Assembly (NCBI RefSeq): GCF_039538065.1
Contig: NZ_BAABBR010000001.1
Location: 1-64,000 of the forward strand
Length of the DNA: 64,000 nt
Reading direction: 5' to 3'
Origin: Sphingomonas rosea
GTDB taxonomy: Bacteria > Pseudomonadota > Alphaproteobacteria > Sphingomonadales > Sphingomonadaceae
Shown here: one piece after another, positions 57,665 through 64,000 of the stretch
Layout of the letters: each line of letters starts with the position of its first letter
Numbering within the stretch: position 1 is the first letter of the stretch
Program-made: the position numbers and the translations under genes
Notes under the pieces: model-generated
Told to the model about the DNA's origin: nothing
Database searches by the model: none
Seen by the model: the letters and a program-made list of their open reading frames with translations, nothing else

Positions 57665-57772
57665 TTCTCCTCCCCTCCCGCTGGCGGGAGGGGCTGGGGG
57701 AGGGATTGTCACTCGGGAGGAACCGCGAACAGGCCCTCCCCTGGCCCCTCCCGCAAGCAGGAGGGGAAAGGC
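57665..57772. repeat. Dispersed GC-rich intergenic repeat with two hairpins
   Basis: Fills the efp-suhB gap. Hairpin 1 is a perfect 10-bp stem CCCCTCCCGC/GCGGGAGGGG (57672-57681, 57684-57693) and hairpin 2 a 7-bp stem (57745-57751, 57760-57766). The core CCCTCCC-GGGAGGG wording resembles a repeat commonly scattered through sphingomonad and other alphaproteobacterial genomes (recalled, not searched). Likely efp terminator or RNA-stability element. Confidence 0.6.
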
Positions 57773-58336
57773 TCAGTCCGCGCGGCGGACGTAGGTCTGT
57801 TCGTAGACGTCGACGACGATCTTCGTGCCGCTCGAGATGTGCGGCGGGACCATGACGCGCACGCCATTGTCGAGAACGGCGGGCTTGTAGCTCGACGAGG
57901 CGGTCTGCCCCTTCACGACGGCATCGGCCTCGACGATCGTCGCCTCGATGGTGTCGGGAAGCTGCACCGAAATGGCTTCCTCGTCGTAGAGCTCCATCAC
58001 CACATCCATGCCGTCCTGGAGGAAGGCGGCGGCGTCGCCGAGCAGGTCGCGCGGAAGGCTGACCTGGTCGTAGGTTTCCTTGTCCATGAAGACGAGCATG
58101 TCGCCCTCGGGGTAGAGGAACTGGAAGTCCTTGGTGTCGAGGCGGACGCGCTCGACCGTCTCGGCCGAACGGAAGCGGACGTTGTTCTTGCGACCGTCGC
58201 GCAGGTTCTTCAGCTCAACCTGCATGTAGGCACCGCCCTTGCCGGGCTGGGTGTGCTGGATCTTCACCGCACGCCAGATGCCGCCTTCGTACTCGATGAT
58301 GTTGCCGGGACGAATGTCCACGCCGCTGATCTTCAT
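57773..58336 (-). CDS. efp: Elongation factor P
   Basis: 187 residues. Relieves ribosome stalling at polyproline. Three-domain EF-P; the loop Lys33 in [12 protein letters not shown] is the site modified by EpmA/B or other enzymes in some species. No modification genes are nearby. Single gene with its own upstream region of 112 bp. Confidence 0.96.
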   Translation of the reverse strand: MKISGVDIRPGNIIEYEGGIWRAVKIQHTQPGKGGAYMQVELKNLRDGRKNNVRFRSAETVERVRLDTKDFQFLYPEGDMLVFMDKETYDQVSLPRDLLGDAAAFLQDGMDVVMELYDEEAISVQLPDTIEATIVEADAVVKGQTASSSYKPAVLDNGVRVMVPPHISSGTKIVVDVYEQTYVRRAD

Positions 58337-58448
58337 GGATCGCTGCCTACCGCTTCTACAGGTTGAAAGAGCTCAGCCGGGCGGACCCGGCCAACGGTGT
58401 CGCGCCCTAGCCGCGTTCGGCCCGGGCATCAAGTTACCGGCCCGCCGC

Positions 58449-59111
58449 TCACTTCCCGCTCAGCAGCGGATAGGGATTGACGGGCGTCCCCTGCCACCAG
58501 CGCTCGCCTGGGTTCATTCGGTAGATGGCATAGTGGAGATGCGGACCGTCCGGACTGGCATTGCCGGTCGAGCCGACGAGGCCGATCGGGTCGCCGCGGC
58601 GGATTCTCGCCCCCTCGCGCAGCGAGGGCGCATAGGCGTCGAGGTGCGCGTAATAGTGCATCCACCGCCCGTCGGTGGAGCGGACATAAGCGGTGATCCC
58701 GCCGCCGCCGTTCGAATAATAGAGCTTCTCGACCGTGCCGTCGGACGCCGCAACGACGGGGGTTCCGCGCGGGGCCATGATGTCGATCGCATTGTGGACC
58801 CGGGCGCCCCCTGCCCGGCTCTGGGTATAGGTGTCGGTCAGCGCCTTCGTCTCGATCCCGATGACCGGGATCGCAAGACCCGAGGGCGCGATCAGCAAGG
58901 GCTCGCCGCCGCGGGCCACTGCCTTTCGCGGTGCGCCCCTGGCGCGATCGACCCCGACCCGCTTGGCCGAGTCGGACAGGATCGCCTCGGCCCCCGAAGG
59001 CGGGTCGGCCGAGCGCGTCACATTGCTCCACAGCAGCCATCCCCCCGCCACCAAGATGGCGAGGACGATGGCATTGCCGAAGATGCTGAACTTGCGCCCC
59101 TTCTTCTTCAT
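58449..59111 (-). CDS. M23-family murein peptidase (LytM-like)
   Basis: 220 residues: cytoplasmic KKKGRKF start, one membrane anchor (about 12-28), linker, and LytM domain with zinc motif HNAIDIMAPRGTPV, active-site HYYAHLD and PHLHYAI. Probably cleaves peptidoglycan cross-bridges or acts as a scaffold at the envelope. The neighbouring L,D-transpeptidase gene ends ten bases upstream, suggesting a shared cell-wall unit. Confidence 0.92.
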   Translation of the reverse strand: MKKKGRKFSIFGNAIVLAILVAGGWLLWSNVTRSADPPSGAEAILSDSAKRVGVDRARGAPRKAVARGGEPLLIAPSGLAIPVIGIETKALTDTYTQSRAGGARVHNAIDIMAPRGTPVVAASDGTVEKLYYSNGGGGITAYVRSTDGRWMHYYAHLDAYAPSLREGARIRRGDPIGLVGSTGNASPDGPHLHYAIYRMNPGERWWQGTPVNPYPLLSGK

Positions 59112-59121
59112 GCGAGCGGGC

Positions 59122-60249
59122 TCAGGCCTGGAAGATCGCCGTAAAGCCGGGCTTCATCATCCGCGACAGGCGGATGACATCCCAGTTCGCCATGCGGATG
59201 CAGCCGTGGCTTTCGGCGCGGCCGATGGTCTCCGGGGCCGGAGTGCCGTGGATGCCGTAATGCTCCTTGGTGAGGTCGAGCCAGGCGACCCCGACCGGGC
59301 CATTGGGGCCCGGCGGCAGCATCTGGTCGGGCGCCGACTTGTCCTTGGCGTCCCAAAACAGGTCGGGCTGATAGTGGAACGGCGGATCGAAGGCGAAGGT
59401 CGGGACCTTCCACTTGCCGAGCGGGAGCGGATCGTGGGTCGAGCCCATGGTGACCGGGAACTGCGCGACGAGCTTGCCGGGATTGTCGTCGAGCTTGGGC
59501 GGCGCGCCGCGCTTCTTCTCGGTGCTGTAGGCGCCTTCCGGCACCTCCCCCTGATAGACCCGGAGCACGCCCTCGCTCTTGTCGACGACGATGAAATTGC
59601 CCTGCGGCTGCGCGGCGTCGACGTTGTAGAGGCTGAGGAGACCCGACTGCTTGTCGTCGATCGCGCCCGCATAGTCGCGCGAAGCCGGGAGGATGTTCGG
59701 CAAGAGCAGCTTCTGTCCCGCGCCGATCAGCTTGTCTGGCCCGTTCAGGGCGACGATCGTGTCGGGCGTGGTGTGGAACCGCTCGGCCAGTTTCTCGAGC
59801 ATGTTGCGATAGTCCATGCCCTTGAGCTTGGCCTGGTCCTTGGGCTCCTTCGGGAAGGGATAGACGAACGGGCCGCCGACGTCGGTCGCGGTGAGTTCGA
59901 GGACCTTCACCGACGGCCGGTTCTGCTGGAGCAGGGCCGCCCGCGTCGGGCCGTCGAGCTGTCCGTTCATCTGCAGGCCGCGGCTCTGCTGGAAGCCGCG
60001 AAGCGCCTGCTCGAAGACCATGCCCTTCTTGCCGTCGATGACTCCGCTCGGGAAGCCGGCGGCATCGAGCAGCACCTGCGCGTGGAAGATGGTCGAATCG
60101 ATCGGCGAGCCCGGACGACCCGGCGGCACCCACGCCGCTTCGGCGGGCTCGGCAGCGGCCGGCGCGGGCGCCTGGCCATAAGCGGTCGCGCCGAGCGCCA
60201 GCGTGGAGAGGAGGCCGGCAACGGCGGCAGCAACACGGAAATTGGGCAA
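59122..60249 (-). CDS. Secreted L,D-transpeptidase (YkuD) with peptidoglycan-binding and LysM-like regions
   Basis: 375 residues from TTG 60249 with GAGG upstream, giving a signal peptide ending ATAYGQAP. A PG_binding_1 domain (about 40-110) and a LysM-like segment (AERFHTTPDTIVALN) precede the YkuD domain. Catalytic Cys is in HGTPAPETIGRAESHGCIRM (His and SHGC both present). Forms 3-3 cross-links or attaches proteins to peptidoglycan. Earlier in-frame starts would overlap the divergent HAD gene. Confidence 0.88.
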   Translation of the reverse strand: MPNFRVAAAVAGLLSTLALGATAYGQAPAPAAAEPAEAAWVPPGRPGSPIDSTIFHAQVLLDAAGFPSGVIDGKKGMVFEQALRGFQQSRGLQMNGQLDGPTRAALLQQNRPSVKVLELTATDVGGPFVYPFPKEPKDQAKLKGMDYRNMLEKLAERFHTTPDTIVALNGPDKLIGAGQKLLLPNILPASRDYAGAIDDKQSGLLSLYNVDAAQPQGNFIVVDKSEGVLRVYQGEVPEGAYSTEKKRGAPPKLDDNPGKLVAQFPVTMGSTHDPLPLGKWKVPTFAFDPPFHYQPDLFWDAKDKSAPDQMLPPGPNGPVGVAWLDLTKEHYGIHGTPAPETIGRAESHGCIRMANWDVIRLSRMMKPGFTAIFQA

Positions 60250-60343
60250 AACGCACCTCGCGGGGAAATTGACTTGGCTCCGTAACGAGCGAAACCCCGC
60301 TTCTTTCCTTGGCACCGGCGCGAGCGCCTGTCGTTGAGGCCGG

Positions 60344-61021
60344 ATGCTCAAGGCAATCCTCTTCGACATCGACGGCACGCTCGTCGACAGCAACGAATAT
60401 CACGTGCTCGCCTGGGCCGAGGCGCTCCACGGCGCGGGTCATGATTTCCGGCTGCAGACGCTGCACGACCAGGTCGGGCAAGGCGGCGACAATTTCGTCC
60501 GGGCGCTCCTGCCCGACGCGACCGACCGCGATGTCGAGGAACTGAGCCAGGCGCAAAGCGCATTGTTCCAGCGCCATTACGCCCATCGCCTCCAGCCCTT
60601 TGCCGGTGCCAAGGCGCTGCTCGAGCGATGCCGCGAGGCGGGCCTCGAGGTCATGCTCGCCACCTCGGCGAACCGGGAGACGCTCGACCGGCAGCTCGAG
60701 GTGCTCGACGCACGGCACCTGGTCGACGGCTGGACCGGCGCCGCCGACGTCGGCCATTCCAAGCCCTGTCCCGACATCTTCGAGGCGGCACTCGCGAAAG
60801 CCGGGGTCGAGCCCCAAGAGGCGCTGGTGGTCGGCGACACGCCCTTCGACATCGCCGCCGCCAAGAAAGCCGGGATCAGGACCGTGGCGGTCCGCTCGGG
60901 GCTATTCCCCGATGCGGCGCTCGGCGGCGCGATCGCCATTTACGACAATGTCGCGGCGATCCTCGAGGGTTTCGATCAAAGTCCGCTCAACCCCGCTTCA
61001 GGAGCGGCTGGAAGGCACTGA
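60344..61021 (+). CDS. HAD-superfamily phosphatase/phosphomutase
   Basis: 225 residues. Nucleophile Asp in DIDGTLVDSNEYH; cap domain about 16-80; motif III VGDTPFDIAAAKKAGI. Resembles beta-phosphoglucomutase/phosphoglycolate phosphatase members. Substrate unknown. It converges with thiE, overlapping by 35 bases. Confidence 0.88.
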   Translation: MLKAILFDIDGTLVDSNEYHVLAWAEALHGAGHDFRLQTLHDQVGQGGDNFVRALLPDATDRDVEELSQAQSALFQRHYAHRLQPFAGAKALLERCREAGLEVMLATSANRETLDRQLEVLDARHLVDGWTGAADVGHSKPCPDIFEAALAKAGVEPQEALVVGDTPFDIAAAKKAGIRTVAVRSGLFPDAALGGAIAIYDNVAAILEGFDQSPLNPASGAAGRH

Positions 61022-61667
61022 CCATCGCAGCGGGATCGGCGGCGTTCCAGACCGCGCCGCTCACCGCGAGGAAATCCGCCCCGGCCTTGACCAGCGCCCC
61101 GCCATTGTCGGGCGTGATCCCGCCGATCGCGACCGAAGGAATTTCGAACAGCGTAGCCCACCAGCCGAGGATCTCGGGCTCGGGGACGTGCTTCACCGGC
61201 TTGGTCAGCGTCGGATAGAAGGCACCGAACGCGACATAGTCCGCTCCCGCCTCGCCCGCTTCCATCGCGAGATGGCGGCTGTCGTGGCAGGTGACGCCGA
61301 TCTGGGCATTGGGTCCGAGCAGTGCGCGTGCCTCGCGCGGATCGCCATCTTCCTGGCCAAGGTGCACCCCGTCGGCCCCGATCCGCTTGGCAAGGCTCAT
61401 GTCGTCATTGACGATGAAGGCGACCTCATGATCGGCGCAGATGCGCTGGAGCGGCTCGGCGAGCTTGGCCAGCGCATGCTGGTCGACCCCCTTCACGCGC
61501 AGCTGGAAGGCCGCGACCGGGCCGCCGCCGAGCGCCGCCCGAAGGCGGTCGGGAAAATCGCCGCCGACCTCCTGCGGGCTGATGAGATAGAGCAGCGCGT
61601 CGCCCCTCCCCTGCAGCTCGAAGCGCTCGGCGAAGCCATTGATCGAAAGCTCGGGTTCCTCGTCCAT
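60987..61667 (-). CDS. thiE: Thiamine-phosphate synthase
   Basis: 226 residues. Joins HMP-PP and thiazole phosphate. TIM barrel with FQLRVKGVDQ, FIVNDDMSLAK, GVHLGQEDG and GGITPDNGGAL phosphate loop. AGGAGG lies before ATG 61667. The N-terminus is somewhat long. No other thi gene or TPP riboswitch is visible nearby. Confidence 0.9.
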   Translation of the reverse strand: MDEEPELSINGFAERFELQGRGDALLYLISPQEVGGDFPDRLRAALGGGPVAAFQLRVKGVDQHALAKLAEPLQRICADHEVAFIVNDDMSLAKRIGADGVHLGQEDGDPREARALLGPNAQIGVTCHDSRHLAMEAGEAGADYVAFGAFYPTLTKPVKHVPEPEILGWWATLFEIPSVAIGGITPDNGGALVKAGADFLAVSGAVWNAADPAAMVSAFQPLLKRG

Positions 61668-61675
61668 GCCGCCTC

Positions 61676-62200
61676 CTAGCGGCTCGACCCCGCGCGGAAC
61701 AGTGCTGCGCCGAAGAGCCAGAACAGGGCGAAACCCATCGAGAAGATCGCGCCGCGCTGATCGGTGCCGAGACCGCCGAGACCGAGGAAGAATTGGGCGG
61801 CGCCGGCGAGCAGGAGTATCCCGGTCATTTGGCTGGCCCGTAACCGCGTCACGAAGCATCCGCCGATGAAGATCGCGATCGGCAGCAGAAAGAGCTGGTT
61901 GTAGGGATTGTCCTCGCTCGCGATCATTCCGACCGCAAGATTGACCCACACCGTCAGGAAGGTGGTCAGGACCCCGAGGATCGAGCCGAGGAGGACGAGT
62001 CCATTGCCCGAACGGCGCGACAGGAACTCGATACCGAGGCCAACGCTTGCCAGCATCACGCCCATGATAACGAAATCTCCGCCGCTCCAGGGAAAGCGCA
62101 GGATGGCGGGCAGTGCCAGCAATAGCGCCAACGCGCCCCAGCCGAGCAGCCGCAATGGATGCAAGGCGAAGCGTGGCGGCCGAGAAGCGAAGTCGGTCAT
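61676..62200 (-). CDS. Hypothetical multi-pass membrane protein
   Basis: 174 residues with about five helices, starting at ATG 62200 (MTDFASRPPR). Not recognised. Its stop is eight bases before the thiE start, so the two are probably transcribed together. Divergent from the winged-helix regulator 85 bp away, which makes it a possible target of that regulator. Confidence 0.7.
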   Translation of the reverse strand: MTDFASRPPRFALHPLRLLGWGALALLLALPAILRFPWSGGDFVIMGVMLASVGLGIEFLSRRSGNGLVLLGSILGVLTTFLTVWVNLAVGMIASEDNPYNQLFLLPIAIFIGGCFVTRLRASQMTGILLLAGAAQFFLGLGGLGTDQRGAIFSMGFALFWLFGAALFRAGSSR

Positions 62201-62285
62201 GATGCGGCATCCTGTCGTTGGTCGATGGTGCCTGTCCAAGTGCCGCCGCTTCTGCTGAATGGCATGAGGAGCAGGTGAGGAGTTT

Positions 62286-63329
62286 GTGAGCGACGTGAGC
62301 AATGCGCGGATCAGCTTCGGACCGTTCGTCCTTGACCCGCGCGAACGCCGGCTGCTGCGCGGCGAAGCGCCGGTCGACTTGAGCGGCCGCTATCTCGACG
62401 CGCTGCTGCTGCTCGCCCGGCATCCGGGCCAGCTCGTCACCAAGGACCGCTTCATGGCCGAGGTGTGGCGCGGGGTGCCGGTCACCGACGAGGCGCTCAC
62501 CCAATGCATCCGGTCGCTCCGCAAGGCGCTCGGCGACGAGGCCGGGCGGCCGCGCTTCATCGAGACGGTCCCGAAGCACGGCTACCGGTTCGTGGCCGGG
62601 GTCGGCGAACCCGCGCGGATCACAGGCGATGCGGTCGGGGCCCGGCCTGGCGTGCGCTCGCTGTTGCTGCTGACCGGCGCCGGTCTCGTGGGCGGCGCGG
62701 CGGCCGGTCTCGTTGGTGGCCTGGGCTACGGATTGCTAGCGGCGAACGACCCGCCGCCGGGGGTCGGTGCGATCTCGGTGGTGCTGGTGATGACCTGTCT
62801 CTGCCTCCTGATCGGGACGATCGGCGGGCTGGGTGTCGGCCTTGGTGTTGCGGTCGGCCGGCGGATCGACGCCCGCCGACTCTTCCCGACGATGGTCGGC
62901 GGTGCGCTCGGCGGGCTGGTGGTCGGCACGCTCGGCCGCCTGATCGGCCTCGATGCCTTTTCGCTGCTGATCGGAAGCCGCCCGGTGGCGATCACCGGCG
63001 GGAGCGAAGGATTGCTGGTCGGCGCGATCGCCGGCGCGGCCTTCTGGTCGGCCCAGCGCATGGCCGCCGCCGGCCTTGTCGCCATTACCGCCATGGCCGC
63101 CTGCTTCGGCGCCATCGCGGGCCTCCTCATCACCGCGGCGGACGGGCAGATGATGGCCGGAAGCCTCGGCGTCCTCGCAGCGACCCAGCCCGCCTCCCCG
63201 CTGGCCCCGCTCCTCGCCGGGCTTCCGCCGCTTGCTCGATACGCAAGTGCCGCGATCGAAGGGGCTACCTTCGTCGCGGCACTGACGCTTGCCATGACCC
63301 TCGCGCTGCGAGGGCGCCCGGCGGCTTAA
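62286..63329 (+). CDS. Winged-helix (OmpR/CadC-type) regulator with membrane-embedded C-terminal domain
   Basis: 347 residues from GTG 62286 (a second GTG at 62295 is possible). Residues about 8-105 are a trans_reg_C winged helix (DPRERRLLRGEAPVDL, VWRGVPVTDEALTQCIRSLRKALGD, in parts, RFIETVPKHGYRF). From about 118 there are about six Gly/Ala-rich helices with no periplasmic sensor domain of note. A ToxR/CadC-style one-component membrane regulator, signal unknown. Confidence 0.85.
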   Translation: MSDVSNARISFGPFVLDPRERRLLRGEAPVDLSGRYLDALLLLARHPGQLVTKDRFMAEVWRGVPVTDEALTQCIRSLRKALGDEAGRPRFIETVPKHGYRFVAGVGEPARITGDAVGARPGVRSLLLLTGAGLVGGAAAGLVGGLGYGLLAANDPPPGVGAISVVLVMTCLCLLIGTIGGLGVGLGVAVGRRIDARRLFPTMVGGALGGLVVGTLGRLIGLDAFSLLIGSRPVAITGGSEGLLVGAIAGAAFWSAQRMAAAGLVAITAMAACFGAIAGLLITAADGQMMAGSLGVLAATQPASPLAPLLAGLPPLARYASAAIEGATFVAALTLAMTLALRGRPAA

Positions 63330-64000
63330 GCGATCGAAGCGGCGTGGATCTCGTCGATGGCGCCGCCGAGGGTCTTGTCGAACTCCTCGTCCGACTGCCC
63401 GTGGCGCAGGTCCGACAGCAAAGCGCGGCTGAAGCTTGCGATCATGCCCTTGTTCTTCGCCAGCTCGGCGCAGGCGTCCTCGCGGCTGAACCCGCCCGAC
63501 AACGCCACGACGCGCAGCACCTTCGGGTGATCGACCAGCGGCTGGAACAGGCCGGCCTCGCTCGGGATCGACAGCTTGAGCATGACCTGCGTGCCCTCGG
63601 CGAGCCGATCGAGGTGGCGGAGGATCTCGTCGCGCAGGATGCGGTCGCAGTCGGCGCGCTCGGCGCTCTTGATGTTCACCTCCGGCTCGATGATCGGCAT
63701 CAGGCCGTGGCGAAGCACCTGCGCGGCGACCTCGAACTGTTGGCCGACGACCGCGGCGATGCCGGCCTCGTTGGCGAGGTTGATGACCGAACGCTCCTTG
63801 GTCCCGAACACGCCCAGACCCTTGGCGCGGGCAAGGAGATCGTCGAGGCCGGGGATCGGCTTCATCAGCTGGACGCCATTGGCCTCGTCCTCGAGACCCT
63901 TGTCGATCTTGATGAAGGGCACGATCCCGCGCTCGATCAGCGCCTGCGGGGTCGGTTTGCCGTCGACGTCGCCATCCATGGTCCGCTCGAACAGGATCGC
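63326..64000 (-). CDS. Class I fructose-bisphosphate aldolase, 5' part outside the window
   Basis: The last 224 residues are visible; the N-terminus continues past the right edge. Active-site segments: FERTMDGDVDGKPT, PFIKIDKGLE, IIEPEVNIKS and the Schiff-base region MLKLSIPSEAG. Reversible cleavage of fructose 1,6-bisphosphate. Stops tail-to-tail with the regulator gene, sharing the TTAA of CTTAAG. Confidence 0.92.
   Translation of the reverse strand, partial: AILFERTMDGDVDGKPTPQALIERGIVPFIKIDKGLEDEANGVQLMKPIPGLDDLLARAKGLGVFGTKERSVINLANEAGIAAVVGQQFEVAAQVLRHGLMPIIEPEVNIKSAERADCDRILRDEILRHLDRLAEGTQVMLKLSIPSEAGLFQPLVDHPKVLRVVALSGGFSREDACAELAKNKGMIASFSRALLSDLRHGQSDEEFDKTLGGAIDEIHAASIA

Noticed and set aside
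1..64000. Defence island, prophage or integrative element
   Set aside because: No integrase, transposase, restriction, CRISPR-associated, toxin-antitoxin or phage structural gene was recognised; base composition looks even by eye.

Overview
The window is GC-rich chromosomal DNA from an alphaproteobacterium, most likely a sphingomonad (Sphingomonadales). The support is gene content and order: a complete 14-subunit nuo cluster continuing directly into birA, coaX, ribonuclease J and a DUF1467 gene; a DUF2336 protein; valine-degradation genes; and very frequent 4-base stop/start overlaps (ATGA, GTGA and even CTGA). The family assignment is an inference from layout and was not tested by any search. 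I see no rRNA, tRNA, CRISPR array, prophage, insertion sequence or plasmid gene. No gap without a gene exceeds about 250 bases.

Layout. 1-1804 (-): 5' part of a large secreted-type repeat protein that runs off the left edge. 2049-5818 (+): thiolase, FAD-dependent ferredoxin reductase, [2Fe-2S] ferredoxin, then the copper pair PCuAC and SCO1. 5808-13085: scattered single genes (alpha/beta hydrolase, SelO, AstD-like dehydrogenase, DnaB, Dcd, two small proteins, FMN reductase). 13237-17816 (-): RNase R, EamA transporter, M28 peptidase. 17897-25645 (+): mostly valine/isobutyrate catabolism, namely mmsA, then after four unrelated genes an acyl-CoA dehydrogenase, a hydroxyisobutyryl-CoA hydrolase-like protein, an enoyl-CoA hydratase and mmsB. 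25697-27178 (+): cytochrome c', cytochrome b561 and a VOC protein. 27154-29259 (-): ComEC. 29319-32021 (+): gltX and gltA.

32031-37945 is the least understood part. It holds a GHKL-ATPase sensor-like protein lacking the phospho-acceptor histidine, a DUF2336 protein, a membrane protein with a soluble N-terminal domain, and a divergently transcribed 765-residue membrane-anchored coiled-coil protein. 37949-56755 (-) is one continuous tightly packed run, nuoA to nuoN then birA, coaX, rnj and DUF1467. It carries two non-standard insertions between nuo genes: a 45-residue membrane peptide (nuoE/nuoF) and a secreted protein with an internal duplication (nuoF/nuoG). 56845-64000: suhB, efp, an M23 peptidase and an L,D-transpeptidase (cell wall), a HAD phosphatase, thiE, a membrane protein divergent from a winged-helix regulator with a membrane tail, and the 5'-truncated class I fructose-bisphosphate aldolase.

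Most of the window is core metabolism, and I do not claim a new defence or mobile system. The observations most worth following are two genes whose only sensible start is a CTG inside a CTGA overlap, an exact DnaA box between dnaB and dcd, a Shine-Dalgarno sequence buried in a hairpin, the histidine-less sensor with its neighbours, and the extra genes within the nuo cluster.
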